Assembly (NCBI RefSeq): GCF_016428585.1
Contig: NZ_JAELVR010000008.1
Location: forward strand, 62,001-126,000
Direction: 5' to 3'
Length of the DNA: 64,000 nucleotides
Source of the DNA: Sedimentitalea arenosa
GTDB taxonomy: Bacteria > Pseudomonadota > Alphaproteobacteria > Rhodobacterales > Rhodobacteraceae
Below are positions 56,688-64,000 of the stretch, piece after piece (position 1 is the first letter of the stretch; each line of letters starts with the position of its first letter). Below the pieces are notes generated by a model. The model did not search any database and was not told the DNA's origin. It saw only the letters and a program-made list of their open reading frames with translations. Both the position numbers and the translations under genes were made by a program.

Positions 56688-57874
56688 GAAAAGGTCTTTC
56701 TGGGGTCGAAGGCATCACGCACGCCTTCGAAGATGAAGACGAGCAGCGACAGCATGATGGCGAAGGTGAAGAACGCGGTGAAGGCCAGCCACGGCGCCTG
56801 AAGGTTCTGCTTGGCCTGCAGGGTCAGCTCGCCCAACGACGGGGCCGAGGACGGCAGACCGAAACCGAGGAAGTCGAGCGAGGCCAGCGCGGCGATCGTA
56901 CCGGTCACGATGAACGGCAGCATCGTCAGCGTCGCCACCATCGCGTTGGGCAGCATGTGGCGGAACATAATCGTCATGTTGCCCACGCCCAATGCCTTGG
57001 CCGCGCGCACGTATTCCAGGTTGCGGGCGCGCAGGAACTCGGCCCGCACCACGCCGACGAGGCCGGTCCAACTGAACAGCACCATGAGAAATACGAGAAG
57101 CCAGAAACTTCGCCCGAGAATGGCAAACATGATGATGATGACGTAAAGCGACGGGGTGGCCGACCAGATTTCGATGATTCGCTGGAAAATCAGGTCGAGC
57201 CAGCCCCCGAAATAGCCCTGCACGGCGCCTGCCGCGATGCCGATCAGGCTGGCCGCGCCAGTGACCATCAGCGTGAAGAGGATCGACAGGCGGAACCCGT
57301 AGATGACCCGGGCCAGAACGTCGCGCTTTGTATCGTCCGTGCCCAGAAGGTTCTCGCCGTTGGGCGGCAGCGGAGCCGCGCCGGGTCGATCCACGGTGGT
57401 GTCGAACGAGTAGGGGATCGGGGGCCAGATCGCCCAGCCCTGTTCGATCGGCTCGCCCGCGACCATGCCGGTCTCGGCCTCTTCCATAACGCCTTCGGGA
57501 TCGTCGAAACAGACGTCGAGTCCCCCCGACTTGATCAGGCATTGCACCTCGGGATCGCGATAGATGGCCTCGGTCTGGAAGTCGCCGCCAAAGGCGGTCT
57601 CGGGATAGAAGTTGAAGATCGGTGTGTAGTAAGCGCCGCGATATTGCACGAGGATCGGCTTGTCGTTCGCGATGAACTCGGCAAAAAGCGACAGCCCGAA
57701 CAGCACGGCGAAGATCCAGAGCGACCAGTAGGCGCGCCCATTGCGACGGAAATTGCGCCAGCGTCGCGCGTTCAGCGGAGACAGACGACCACGCGGCGAG
57801 ACAGGGGCATCGCTTGGCGTGCCCGTCGGGGCTGGGCGCTGGTCGGGGGCGAGCGGGGGGGCGGGATCGGTCAT
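56684..57874 (-). CDS. yejE: Peptide ABC transporter permease YejE
   Basis: A 396-residue permease. The N-terminus is proline-rich and cytoplasmic, then [20 protein letters not shown] begins the first helix. A periplasmic loop of about 110 residues contains [20 protein letters not shown], characteristic of YejE. The core has five more helices with the EAA loop [20 protein letters not shown]. It is coupled to yejF (ATGA) and lies 4 nt after yejB. Confidence 0.95.
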
Positions 57875-57878
57875 TGCG

Positions 57879-58964
57879 TTACCCCTCCCGCTTCTCGAAG
57901 TCGATCCGGGGATCGACGAGCACGTACATGATATCGCTCAGGATGCCGACCACGAGGCTCATCAGACCGAAGATGAACAGGGTTCCGAAAATCACCGGAT
58001 AATCCCGCGCGACCGCCGCTTCAAAGCCCAGCCGGCCCAGCCCGTCGAGCGAAAAGATCGTTTCGATAATCAGGCTGCCGGAGAAGAACACCCCGATGAA
58101 CACCGCCGGAAAGCCCGCGATCACGATCAGCATCGCGTTGCGGAACACATGCCCATAGAGCACCTTGCTCTCGCTCAGCCCCTTGGCGCGCGCGGTCATC
58201 ACATATTGTTTCTTGATCTCGTCCAGAAAGCTGTTCTTGGTCAGCAAGGTCAGGGTGGCAAAGGCCGATATGGTGCTGGCGATGACCGGCAGGGCGATGT
58301 GCCAGAAATAGTCGGCGATCTTGCCCGGCAGGGACAGGTCGCTCCAGTTGTCGCTGGTCAGGCCGCGCAGCGGGAAGATCTGCCAGTAGGAACCGCCGGC
58401 GAACAGCACCAGCAGCAGGATCGCGAACAGGAAGCCGGGAATCGCGTAGGCGACGATAATCGCGCCACTGGTCCAGGTGTCGAATGTGCTGCCGTCCTTC
58501 ACCGCCTTGCGGATACCCAGCGGGATCGACACGAGGTACGCGATCAGCGTTGACCAAAGCCCCAGCGAAATCGACACGGGCATCTTTTCCAGAACAAGGT
58601 CGATCACGCTGATCGACCGGAAGTAGCTTTCGCCGAAATCGAGCCGCATGTAGTTCCAGAGCATGTTCAGGAAGCGTTCCAATGGCGGCTTGTCGAAACC
58701 GAATTCGCGTTCCAGCTCGGCAATGAACTCGGGCGGCAGGCCTCGCGCGCCGACATAGCGGTCGCTCGCCCCGGTGGCCTGCATTTCGACATCCGCGCCA
58801 CCGCCCGAAAACGCCTCGAACACGTCGCCGCCGCCTTCCATCTGCGCGATGATCTGTTCGACGGGGCCGCCGGGCACGAATTGCACCAAGGTGAAGTTGA
58901 TTATCATGATGCCCAGCAGCGTCGGGATCACCAACAGCAGACGTCTTGCGATATAGGCGCCCAT
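57879..58964 (-). CDS. yejB: Peptide ABC transporter permease YejB
   Basis: A 361-residue OppB-type permease with six helices: [39 protein letters not shown] and the EAA loop [20 protein letters not shown]. The first periplasmic loop is long and glycine-rich ([18 protein letters not shown]). It lies 1 nt after yejA. Confidence 0.95.
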   Translation of the reverse strand: MGAYIARRLLLVIPTLLGIMIINFTLVQFVPGGPVEQIIAQMEGGGDVFEAFSGGGADVEMQATGASDRYVGARGLPPEFIAELEREFGFDKPPLERFLNMLWNYMRLDFGESYFRSISVIDLVLEKMPVSISLGLWSTLIAYLVSIPLGIRKAVKDGSTFDTWTSGAIIVAYAIPGFLFAILLLVLFAGGSYWQIFPLRGLTSDNWSDLSLPGKIADYFWHIALPVIASTISAFATLTLLTKNSFLDEIKKQYVMTARAKGLSESKVLYGHVFRNAMLIVIAGFPAVFIGVFFSGSLIIETIFSLDGLGRLGFEAAVARDYPVIFGTLFIFGLMSLVVGILSDIMYVLVDPRIDFEKREG

Positions 58965-58965
58965 G

Positions 58966-60864
58966 TTATCGCAGAGCGCCCGATGCCTTCAGCTCGGCAG
59001 CTTTCTCGGCATTGATCCACCACAGATCCTCGACACCCAATGCATAGGGGGGCAGGTTCTTGGGGTACTCGTACATGTTCCAGAAAGCCACCCAATGCTT
59101 GCCCAGATACCAGGTCGGCACCATGAAGCGCTTGGAGCGCAGCACCCGGTCAAGTGCCCGCGTGTTCGCCTCGAGCTCTTCGGCTTCGGTCGCGGCGACG
59201 ATATTGTCGATCAGTGCCTCGATGTCCGGGCCGCTGATTCCGGCCGGATTGAACACCGAGAAGGCCGCCGCTTCCTGCCCGTATTGCTGGTAGAGCCCGG
59301 TCGATGGCTGGAGTGAAGTGCGATAGGCGCCCGAGATGATATCGAAGTCGCGTTCGCGACGGCGCAGGGTGAACTGGGCGTTGTCGATCCGATTGTAAAT
59401 CGCGTCGATTCCCATGGTCTTGAGGTTGTCGACGAACGGCACCGCGATCCTGTCGAGCACGGGATCATCGGACAGGAATTCGACCTTGAGCGTCTGACCC
59501 TCCGCATTGCGGCGCACCCCGTCGCTGCCCACGCTCCAGCCGGCTTCGTCCAGGAGCTTCATCGCCGCGCGCAGATTGCGGCGATCGTTCTGCCGATCCG
59601 CCTGGCTGCTGTGCGCGCGGATCGGCTCCGAGGTCAGGAGCGCCGGGTCAAGGTCATCGCCAAGCGCCTGCAGCACTTCGAGTTCGCGCCCCTCGGGCAA
59701 GCCCTTCGCCTCCAGATGCGTGCCCTCCCAGAAGGAATGGCGCTGCTGGAACAGGCCATATTGCAGGCTTTCATTGGTCCATTCGAAATTGAACGCCAAT
59801 TGCACGGCTTCGCGCACGCGGATGTCTGCGAATTGAGGCCGGTCCATGTTCATGACAAACCCGGCCGCGGTGGGCACGTTGCCGTCCTCGAGTTCCTGCT
59901 TCACCACATCCCCCGCGCTCAGGGCCGGGAAATCATAGGACGTGGCCCAGCTCTTGGAGTTGTTCTCCTGCCGGAAGGTGAATTCACCAGCTTTGAACGC
60001 CTCCATGGCGGCGATCGAGTCGCTGAAGTACTCGATCCGGATCGTGTCGTAGTTGTTGCGCCCGACATTCACGTTGATCTCGTCGCCCCAATAGTCCGGG
60101 TTGCGCTTGTAGACGATCCGGCGATTGACGTCGAAACTCTCCATCACGTAGGGGGCCGATCCGATGCCGGGCACCATCCGCGGCTGGTCCAGCCTTCGGT
60201 TTTCCGGGTCGGCCTCGAACCAGGCCTTGGAAAAGATCGGCGTGCCACCGACCTGCGTGATTAGCGCCCGGCGCGGAATGTCCGGCGCGAAATGGAATTT
60301 CACGCGATGCGGCCCCAGAACCTCTGCCTTGGGAATACGCTTGCGCACCGCCTCGGCATAGGATTGCAGACCCTGGTCCAGCAACAGGTTATGCGAGAAC
60401 ACCACGTCCTCGGCCGTCACCGGCGTACCGTCCGAAAACCGCGCGTCGGGCCGCATGTTGAAGATCACCCAATCCTGGCTTTCCGGATATTCAAGGCTCT
60501 CGGCCACCAGACCGTAGTAGGAGGCCGGTTCGTCATACGAAGGGTATAGCAGCGACTCGTACTGGTCCGCCGACCGGGCCGCGGCCCGACCCTGCCGCGT
60601 GAACGGGTTGAGACTGTCGAAAGTCCCCTGGGCGGCATAGCTCAACTCTCCACCCTTCGGCGCATCCGGATTCACATAGTCGAAATGCGCAAAGCCTTCG
60701 GGGTACTTCAAATCGCCGAACTCGGCGAACCCGTGGCTCTTGATGATCTTCTCTTCCGCTGATCCGGGCGAGAACGGGACGATCAGCATTGTCAAACCAG
60801 CCACGAAGGCGGCCACCGGCACGCGCCAGTTTCCCTTCGCACGCAAGGTCGAAATCTGGATCAT
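58966..60864 (-). CDS. yejA: Peptide ABC transporter substrate-binding protein YejA
   Basis: A 632-residue SBP_bac_5 family periplasmic protein. A signal peptide ([20 protein letters not shown]) precedes [20 protein letters not shown] and the family motif in [20 protein letters not shown]. It captures oligopeptides for YejBEF. ATG 60864 has a strong GGAGGAAGAG site; the longer frame simply translates that site. It heads yejABEF. Confidence 0.95.
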   Translation of the reverse strand: MIQISTLRAKGNWRVPVAAFVAGLTMLIVPFSPGSAEEKIIKSHGFAEFGDLKYPEGFAHFDYVNPDAPKGGELSYAAQGTFDSLNPFTRQGRAAARSADQYESLLYPSYDEPASYYGLVAESLEYPESQDWVIFNMRPDARFSDGTPVTAEDVVFSHNLLLDQGLQSYAEAVRKRIPKAEVLGPHRVKFHFAPDIPRRALITQVGGTPIFSKAWFEADPENRRLDQPRMVPGIGSAPYVMESFDVNRRIVYKRNPDYWGDEINVNVGRNNYDTIRIEYFSDSIAAMEAFKAGEFTFRQENNSKSWATSYDFPALSAGDVVKQELEDGNVPTAAGFVMNMDRPQFADIRVREAVQLAFNFEWTNESLQYGLFQQRHSFWEGTHLEAKGLPEGRELEVLQALGDDLDPALLTSEPIRAHSSQADRQNDRRNLRAAMKLLDEAGWSVGSDGVRRNAEGQTLKVEFLSDDPVLDRIAVPFVDNLKTMGIDAIYNRIDNAQFTLRRRERDFDIISGAYRTSLQPSTGLYQQYGQEAAAFSVFNPAGISGPDIEALIDNIVAATEAEELEANTRALDRVLRSKRFMVPTWYLGKHWVAFWNMYEYPKNLPPYALGVEDLWWINAEKAAELKASGALR

Positions 60865-61039
60865 CGGCTCTTCCTCCGTCGGCATGGCGTTCAGGCGCCG
60901 CGTCTGTTGTCGATGTAGGCTAATTGCCTAAGGGGCCAATGTTCAAGTTGCGAATATGTAACCTTTCGGTCATCTCGTTTCCACCTGAACCTGCGCATCT
61001 ATTTTCGCGCCTTATTACAGTCGGACTTAGCCACAAGAA

Positions 61040-61066
61040 AGGGCCGCTGCATTCGGCAGCGGCCCT
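61040..61066 (-). terminator. Terminator after the cytochrome c gene
   Basis: AGGGCCGCTGC / GCAGCGGCCCT with a 5-nt loop, 27 nt past the cytochrome stop and followed on the minus strand by TTCTTG. The rest of the 229-bp gap (60865-61093) shows no gene; it presumably holds the yejA promoter. Confidence 0.82.
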
Positions 61067-61093
61067 CGTCAACGTTCTCCTGCCGGACGACGA

Positions 61094-61594
61094 TCAGTCG
61101 TCGAGACTGTCCAGATAGGCGATCAGATTGACCCGGTCCTCGATCTTCTTCAGGCCCGAGAAGCTCATCGTGGTTCCGGGCGCGAAATCGCTCGGCTTCT
61201 CAAGGAAGCTGCTGAGGGTCTCGGGGGTCCATTCGCCTCCGTGGCCTGCCAGCGCGTCGGAATAGCCAAAGCCCTGGGCTGCGCCGATCTCACGCCCGAC
61301 AACGCCATACAGATAGGGGCCGGTGCTGTTCTCGCCCGCTTCCAGCTTGTGGCAGGCCGAACACTTCCTGAAGACGCTGGCGCCCTTGTCGATATCGGCG
61401 GCAGCCATCTGCTCCTCGAAGCTCACCTCGACGACCTCTTCTTCGGGCTCGTCGCTTTCCATCTCGATCACATAGGATTGCTCGCCATGAGTTCCCGTAT
61501 GATACAGCACCTCCGCCGCCCAGAGGCCCAGCAGATATACCAGGAAAGCGCCGAGCACGCCAGCCGCTGCTTTTGTAAAGGTCATCGTGTCCAT
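61094..61594 (-). CDS. Membrane-anchored cytochrome c (cytochrome c-y/c552 type)
   Basis: A 166-residue class I cytochrome c kept on the membrane by an N-terminal helix (AAGVLGAFLVYLLGLWAAEV) and an acidic linker (ESDEPEEEVVEVSFEEQ). The haem site is FRKCSACHKLEAG and the axial methionine is in GTTMSFSGLKK. Such anchored cytochromes carry electrons from the bc1 complex to terminal oxidases, a natural partner of cbb3 in this window. The start is uncertain: ATGGACACG occurs at 61609 and again at 61594; I use the second because MDTMTFTK resembles family N-termini. Confidence 0.92.
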   Translation of the reverse strand: MDTMTFTKAAAGVLGAFLVYLLGLWAAEVLYHTGTHGEQSYVIEMESDEPEEEVVEVSFEEQMAAADIDKGASVFRKCSACHKLEAGENSTGPYLYGVVGREIGAAQGFGYSDALAGHGGEWTPETLSSFLEKPSDFAPGTTMSFSGLKKIEDRVNLIAYLDSLDD

Positions 61595-61713
61595 TGGTTG
61601 CGTGTCCATTTGATCTGTTTGCGCGGGTGTCTAAGCCTTCCCCTCGGCTGTGGCAAGGTATAGACACCGCGACCAAACGCCCTTCCGAACAGAGTTGCAG
61701 GGAAAATGCGCCC

Positions 61714-62547
61714 ATGACGAAACGAATTGCCTTCCAGGGAGAACCCGGCGCGTACAGTCACGAAGCCTGCCGAAACGCGCGCCCCGACATGGAAGCGCTT
61801 CCCTGCCGCACCTTCGAGGACACGATCGAGGCGGTCCGCAACGGCGAGGCCGAACTGGCCATGCTGCCGGTCGAAAACTCGACCTACGGCCGGGTGGCGG
61901 ACATTCACACGCTGCTGCCGCAATCGGGGCTTCACATCATCGAGGAGGCCTTCGTCCGGGTGCATATCAACCTGCTCGGAGTGCCCGGCGCAAACCTGTC
62001 GGACGTGACCCGCGCAATGAGCCACACAGTGCTGCTGGGACAGTGCAAGGGCTTCCTTCAGGAGCACGGCATCCACCGCGTCACCGGCGCCGATACCGCC
62101 GGGTCGGCCCGCCACGTGTCTGAAAAGGCAGATCCGTCGCTTGCCGCACTCGCCAGTCCGCTGGCGGGCGAAATTTATGGCCTCGACCTGCTCGCCTCGC
62201 ATATCGAGGACAATTCGAACAACACCACGCGGTTCCTCATCATGTCGCGCGAGGCGGATACACGGCCGCGCGGCAAGCACGGCATGATCACCAGTTTCGT
62301 CTTCCAGGTCCGCAACATCCCCGCGGCGCTCTACAAGGCGATGGGCGGCTTCGCGACCAACGGGGTCAACATGACCAAGCTGGAAAGCTACATGGTCGAC
62401 GGATCTTTCACGGCGACGCAATTCTACGCCGATATCGAGGGCCATCCCGAGGATTCCAACGTCGCGCTGGCGCTGGACGAATTGAACTACTTCACCACTA
62501 ATATCGAGATTCTCGGGGTGTACCCCGCCGATCCGGGACGCCACTGA
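61714..62547 (+). CDS. pheA: Prephenate dehydratase
   Basis: A 277-residue monofunctional enzyme making phenylpyruvate in phenylalanine synthesis, with no chorismate mutase domain. The catalytic part (1-190) has AFQGEPGAYSHEACR, LPVENSTYGRV and SNNTTRFLIMSRE. The ACT regulatory domain (about 195-270) has GMITSFVFQVRNIPAALYKA and TKLESYMVDGSF, where phenylalanine feedback binds. AGGGAAA precedes ATG 61714. It is divergent from the cytochrome gene. Confidence 0.96.
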   Translation: MTKRIAFQGEPGAYSHEACRNARPDMEALPCRTFEDTIEAVRNGEAELAMLPVENSTYGRVADIHTLLPQSGLHIIEEAFVRVHINLLGVPGANLSDVTRAMSHTVLLGQCKGFLQEHGIHRVTGADTAGSARHVSEKADPSLAALASPLAGEIYGLDLLASHIEDNSNNTTRFLIMSREADTRPRGKHGMITSFVFQVRNIPAALYKAMGGFATNGVNMTKLESYMVDGSFTATQFYADIEGHPEDSNVALALDELNYFTTNIEILGVYPADPGRH

Positions 62548-62556
62548 CCCGCGACT

Positions 62557-63024
62557 TCAGGCACTGTCGCGATAGCGCCGTTCCAGCGTGCGGGCAAACT
62601 CCGCGATTCGCAGCTTGTAGCGTTTCGTCAGGGTCGTCTTGGCCAGCTTCAGAGACTGCAGGAACAGCCGCGCCGCGATCGACTTTGGCGCCATGTTGAC
62701 CACCAATGCCATCCGGGTGCGATGCGGCGACAGGGCGATCAGGTCGAGCGTGAGCCGACCATCGATTCCCTGCGACACGCCCGAAAACGTCATCGCGTTC
62801 GGCGGCTCGCAATCGATTACAACGACTTCGAGGTTGCGGTGCTTGCCACGCATCGGGAATCTGACCCGCCATGTGGAGCCGATGGTGGGCGCGCCCTCGC
62901 CGCGCGTGCGCGCCACGTCCGCACCGCGGCGGATCGCGGATCGTTCGAACCGTCGCGCGTCGGACACCATGGCGAACACGGCATCGATCGGGGCGTCGAT
63001 ATCCTCTCGGGTCGAAAACTGCAT
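62557..63024 (-). CDS. SRPBCC-family (START-like) protein
   Basis: A 155-residue protein of the polyketide-cyclase/START-like SRPBCC fold. The opening MQFSTREDIDAPIDAVFAMV with DARRFERSAIRRGADV and the strand pattern RFPMRGKHRNLEVVVIDCEP fit a small hydrophobic-pocket fold. The ligand and role are unknown. It lies 36 nt downstream of nudC on the same strand and is convergent with pheA. Confidence 0.85.
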   Translation of the reverse strand: MQFSTREDIDAPIDAVFAMVSDARRFERSAIRRGADVARTRGEGAPTIGSTWRVRFPMRGKHRNLEVVVIDCEPPNAMTFSGVSQGIDGRLTLDLIALSPHRTRMALVVNMAPKSIAARLFLQSLKLAKTTLTKRYKLRIAEFARTLERRYRDSA

Positions 63025-63060
63025 GTCCGGCCTACCTGAACGTTGCGAACGATTGTCCGG

Positions 63061-64000
63061 TCAATCCAGCGTATCCGCAAGCCAGTTCCGAAGCAGAAAA
63101 TGCGCGATCGCGCCCTTGCGCGCGGGCTTCAAAACGGGGTGATCGCCGGCGAAGGCCGTCATCATGTCGTCGCGGCTGACCCACATGGCGTCCTCGATCT
63201 CGGTCGGGTCGATGGTGATGTCGCGGGTCAGCGCAACGCCCGCGCAACCGAACATCAGCGAGGCGGGAAACGGCCAAGGCTGGCTGGCAAGATAACTGAC
63301 CTGCCCAACGGTGATACCGGCCTCTTCCAGAACCTCACGCCGCACGGCCGCTTCGAGCGTTTCCCCCGGTTCGACGAAACCGGCCAACAGCGAAAACATC
63401 CCTTCGGGCCACCCCGGGGAACGCCCCATGAGCACCGAGTTTCCATGCGTGATCAGCATGATCACCACGGGATCCGTACGGGGAAAGTGGTGTGCCCGGC
63501 AGGCCGGGCAGATCCGCTGCCATCCCGACTGTGCGACGTCGCTGCGTTGCCCACAGCGGGCGCAAAAGCGATGCGTTTCGTGCCAGCCCACGATGGCCTT
63601 GGCCGTCGCCGCAAGCTCTGCATCGCGCGGTGTGAGCCGGGTCATTATCCGGCGCAGCTCGGCAAAGACGGTGCCACCGGGCAGATCGGGATGCGCCTGC
63701 TCCGATGGATCGAGAAACAGGCCGAGCGCCGCACTGTCGAGGTGTTCAGGCTCCCAGCCCGATATGTCACACGCGAAGACGGGTTTTTCGCCTTGGTCCA
63801 CCCCCAAGAACACCGGGCTCTCGATTGCGGCGGCGAGACCGGCCTGCAATACCGGATGGGACAGCGAAACCAGTTCCAGGCGATCCTGCGGGCCGATCAG
63901 GGGCTTGCCGCGCCACAAGACCACGGCAGAACTGTCGGGATGGGCCAGCGCCGCCGCGCGTTGCGCGTCGTCCAGCCGGACATGCCCGGCACGGTTCAGA
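63061..64000 (-). CDS. nudC: NAD(+) diphosphatase NudC (5' end beyond window)
   Basis: At least 313 codons of a Nudix hydrolase that cuts NADH (and NAD-capped RNA) to NMNH and AMP. The four zinc cysteines are CARCGQ and CPACRAHHF, the Nudix box is GFVEPGETLEAAVRREVLEE then AGI, and the NudC-specific SQPWPFPASLM follows. A GTG at 63924 would truncate the protein. The frame stays open upstream with sensible NudC sequence (LNRAGHVRLDDAQRAAALAH) to the right edge, so the true start is outside the window. Confidence 0.94.
   Translation of the reverse strand, partial: LNRAGHVRLDDAQRAAALAHPDSSAVVLWRGKPLIGPQDRLELVSLSHPVLQAGLAAAIESPVFLGVDQGEKPVFACDISGWEPEHLDSAALGLFLDPSEQAHPDLPGGTVFAELRRIMTRLTPRDAELAATAKAIVGWHETHRFCARCGQRSDVAQSGWQRICPACRAHHFPRTDPVVIMLITHGNSVLMGRSPGWPEGMFSLLAGFVEPGETLEAAVRREVLEEAGITVGQVSYLASQPWPFPASLMFGCAGVALTRDITIDPTEIEDAMWVSRDDMMTAFAGDHPVLKPARKGAIAHFLLRNWLADTLD

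Noticed and set aside
61608-61621. Possible fourth FNR box between the cytochrome c and pheA genes
   Set aside because: Only the TTGAT half is present; the partner half reads TTGCG, too far from ATCAA.

Overview
The window looks like an ordinary chromosomal stretch of a Rhodobacteraceae / Roseobacter-group alphaproteobacterium. Base composition is high-GC throughout. The gene families point the same way: FnrL beside hemN, ccoNOQP and ccoGHIS cytochrome cbb3 operons, a DUF5928-type glycosyltransferase, a VPLPA-CTERM protein, a choXWV choline transporter, and a paired dimethylglycine-dehydrogenase/GcvT enzyme. About 61 protein genes are supported. I see no tRNA, rRNA, CRISPR array, insertion sequence or prophage. 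Many neighbouring genes overlap by 1-4 nt (ATGA, GTGA, TGATG junctions), so translationally coupled operons are the rule.

Layout. 0.1-4.1 kb: LysR regulator, then a leftward coupled chain (MoCF/CinA-like, GNAT, peroxidase-related, OmpA-like). 4.1-8.7 kb: sfsA, map, rsmD with a ferredoxin-reductase-like flavoprotein, a peroxiredoxin and a small lipoprotein. 8.7-14.5 kb: pterin carbinolamine dehydratase with a FemAB-like acyltransferase, a glycerophosphodiesterase with RidA, and a type I secretion ABC/HlyD pair. 14.7-18.4 kb: envelope genes mlaA, mlaC and PBP1A. 18.6-21 kb: glnK-amtB ammonium module and an unknown exported protein. 21-24.7 kb: aminotransferase, sulfurtransferase, GST and the VPLPA-CTERM protein. 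25-31.6 kb: porin, choline uptake choXWV, two small membrane proteins, then psd and pssA for phosphatidylethanolamine synthesis. 31.6-34.1 kb: divergent glycosyltransferase and sulfotransferase. 34.1-40.7 kb: lytic transglycosylase, smpB, iron alcohol dehydrogenase, a membrane protein and the dimethylglycine-dehydrogenase-like enzyme.

40.8-55.1 kb is the clearest functional block, a low-oxygen respiration island. It holds ccoGHIS (including a 52-residue ccoS), a fatty acid desaturase, ccoNOQP, a universal stress protein, fnrL and hemN. Three FNR boxes of the form TTGAT-N4-(A/G)TCAA lie in front of ccoG, between ccoN and the stress protein, and between fnrL and hemN. FnrL therefore probably controls the oxidase, its copper/assembly factors, the anaerobic haem step and its own gene. 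55.1-64 kb: yejABEF peptide importer, membrane-anchored cytochrome c, prephenate dehydratase, an SRPBCC protein and nudC, which runs off the right edge.

No single locus here is clearly a new system. The most interesting leads are a nest of competing hairpins behind ccoP, a possible internal thioester in the VPLPA-CTERM protein, the glycosyltransferase/sulfotransferase pair, the 24-nt in-frame repeat at the mlaA/mlaC junction, and a membrane protein translationally tied to the dimethylglycine dehydrogenase.
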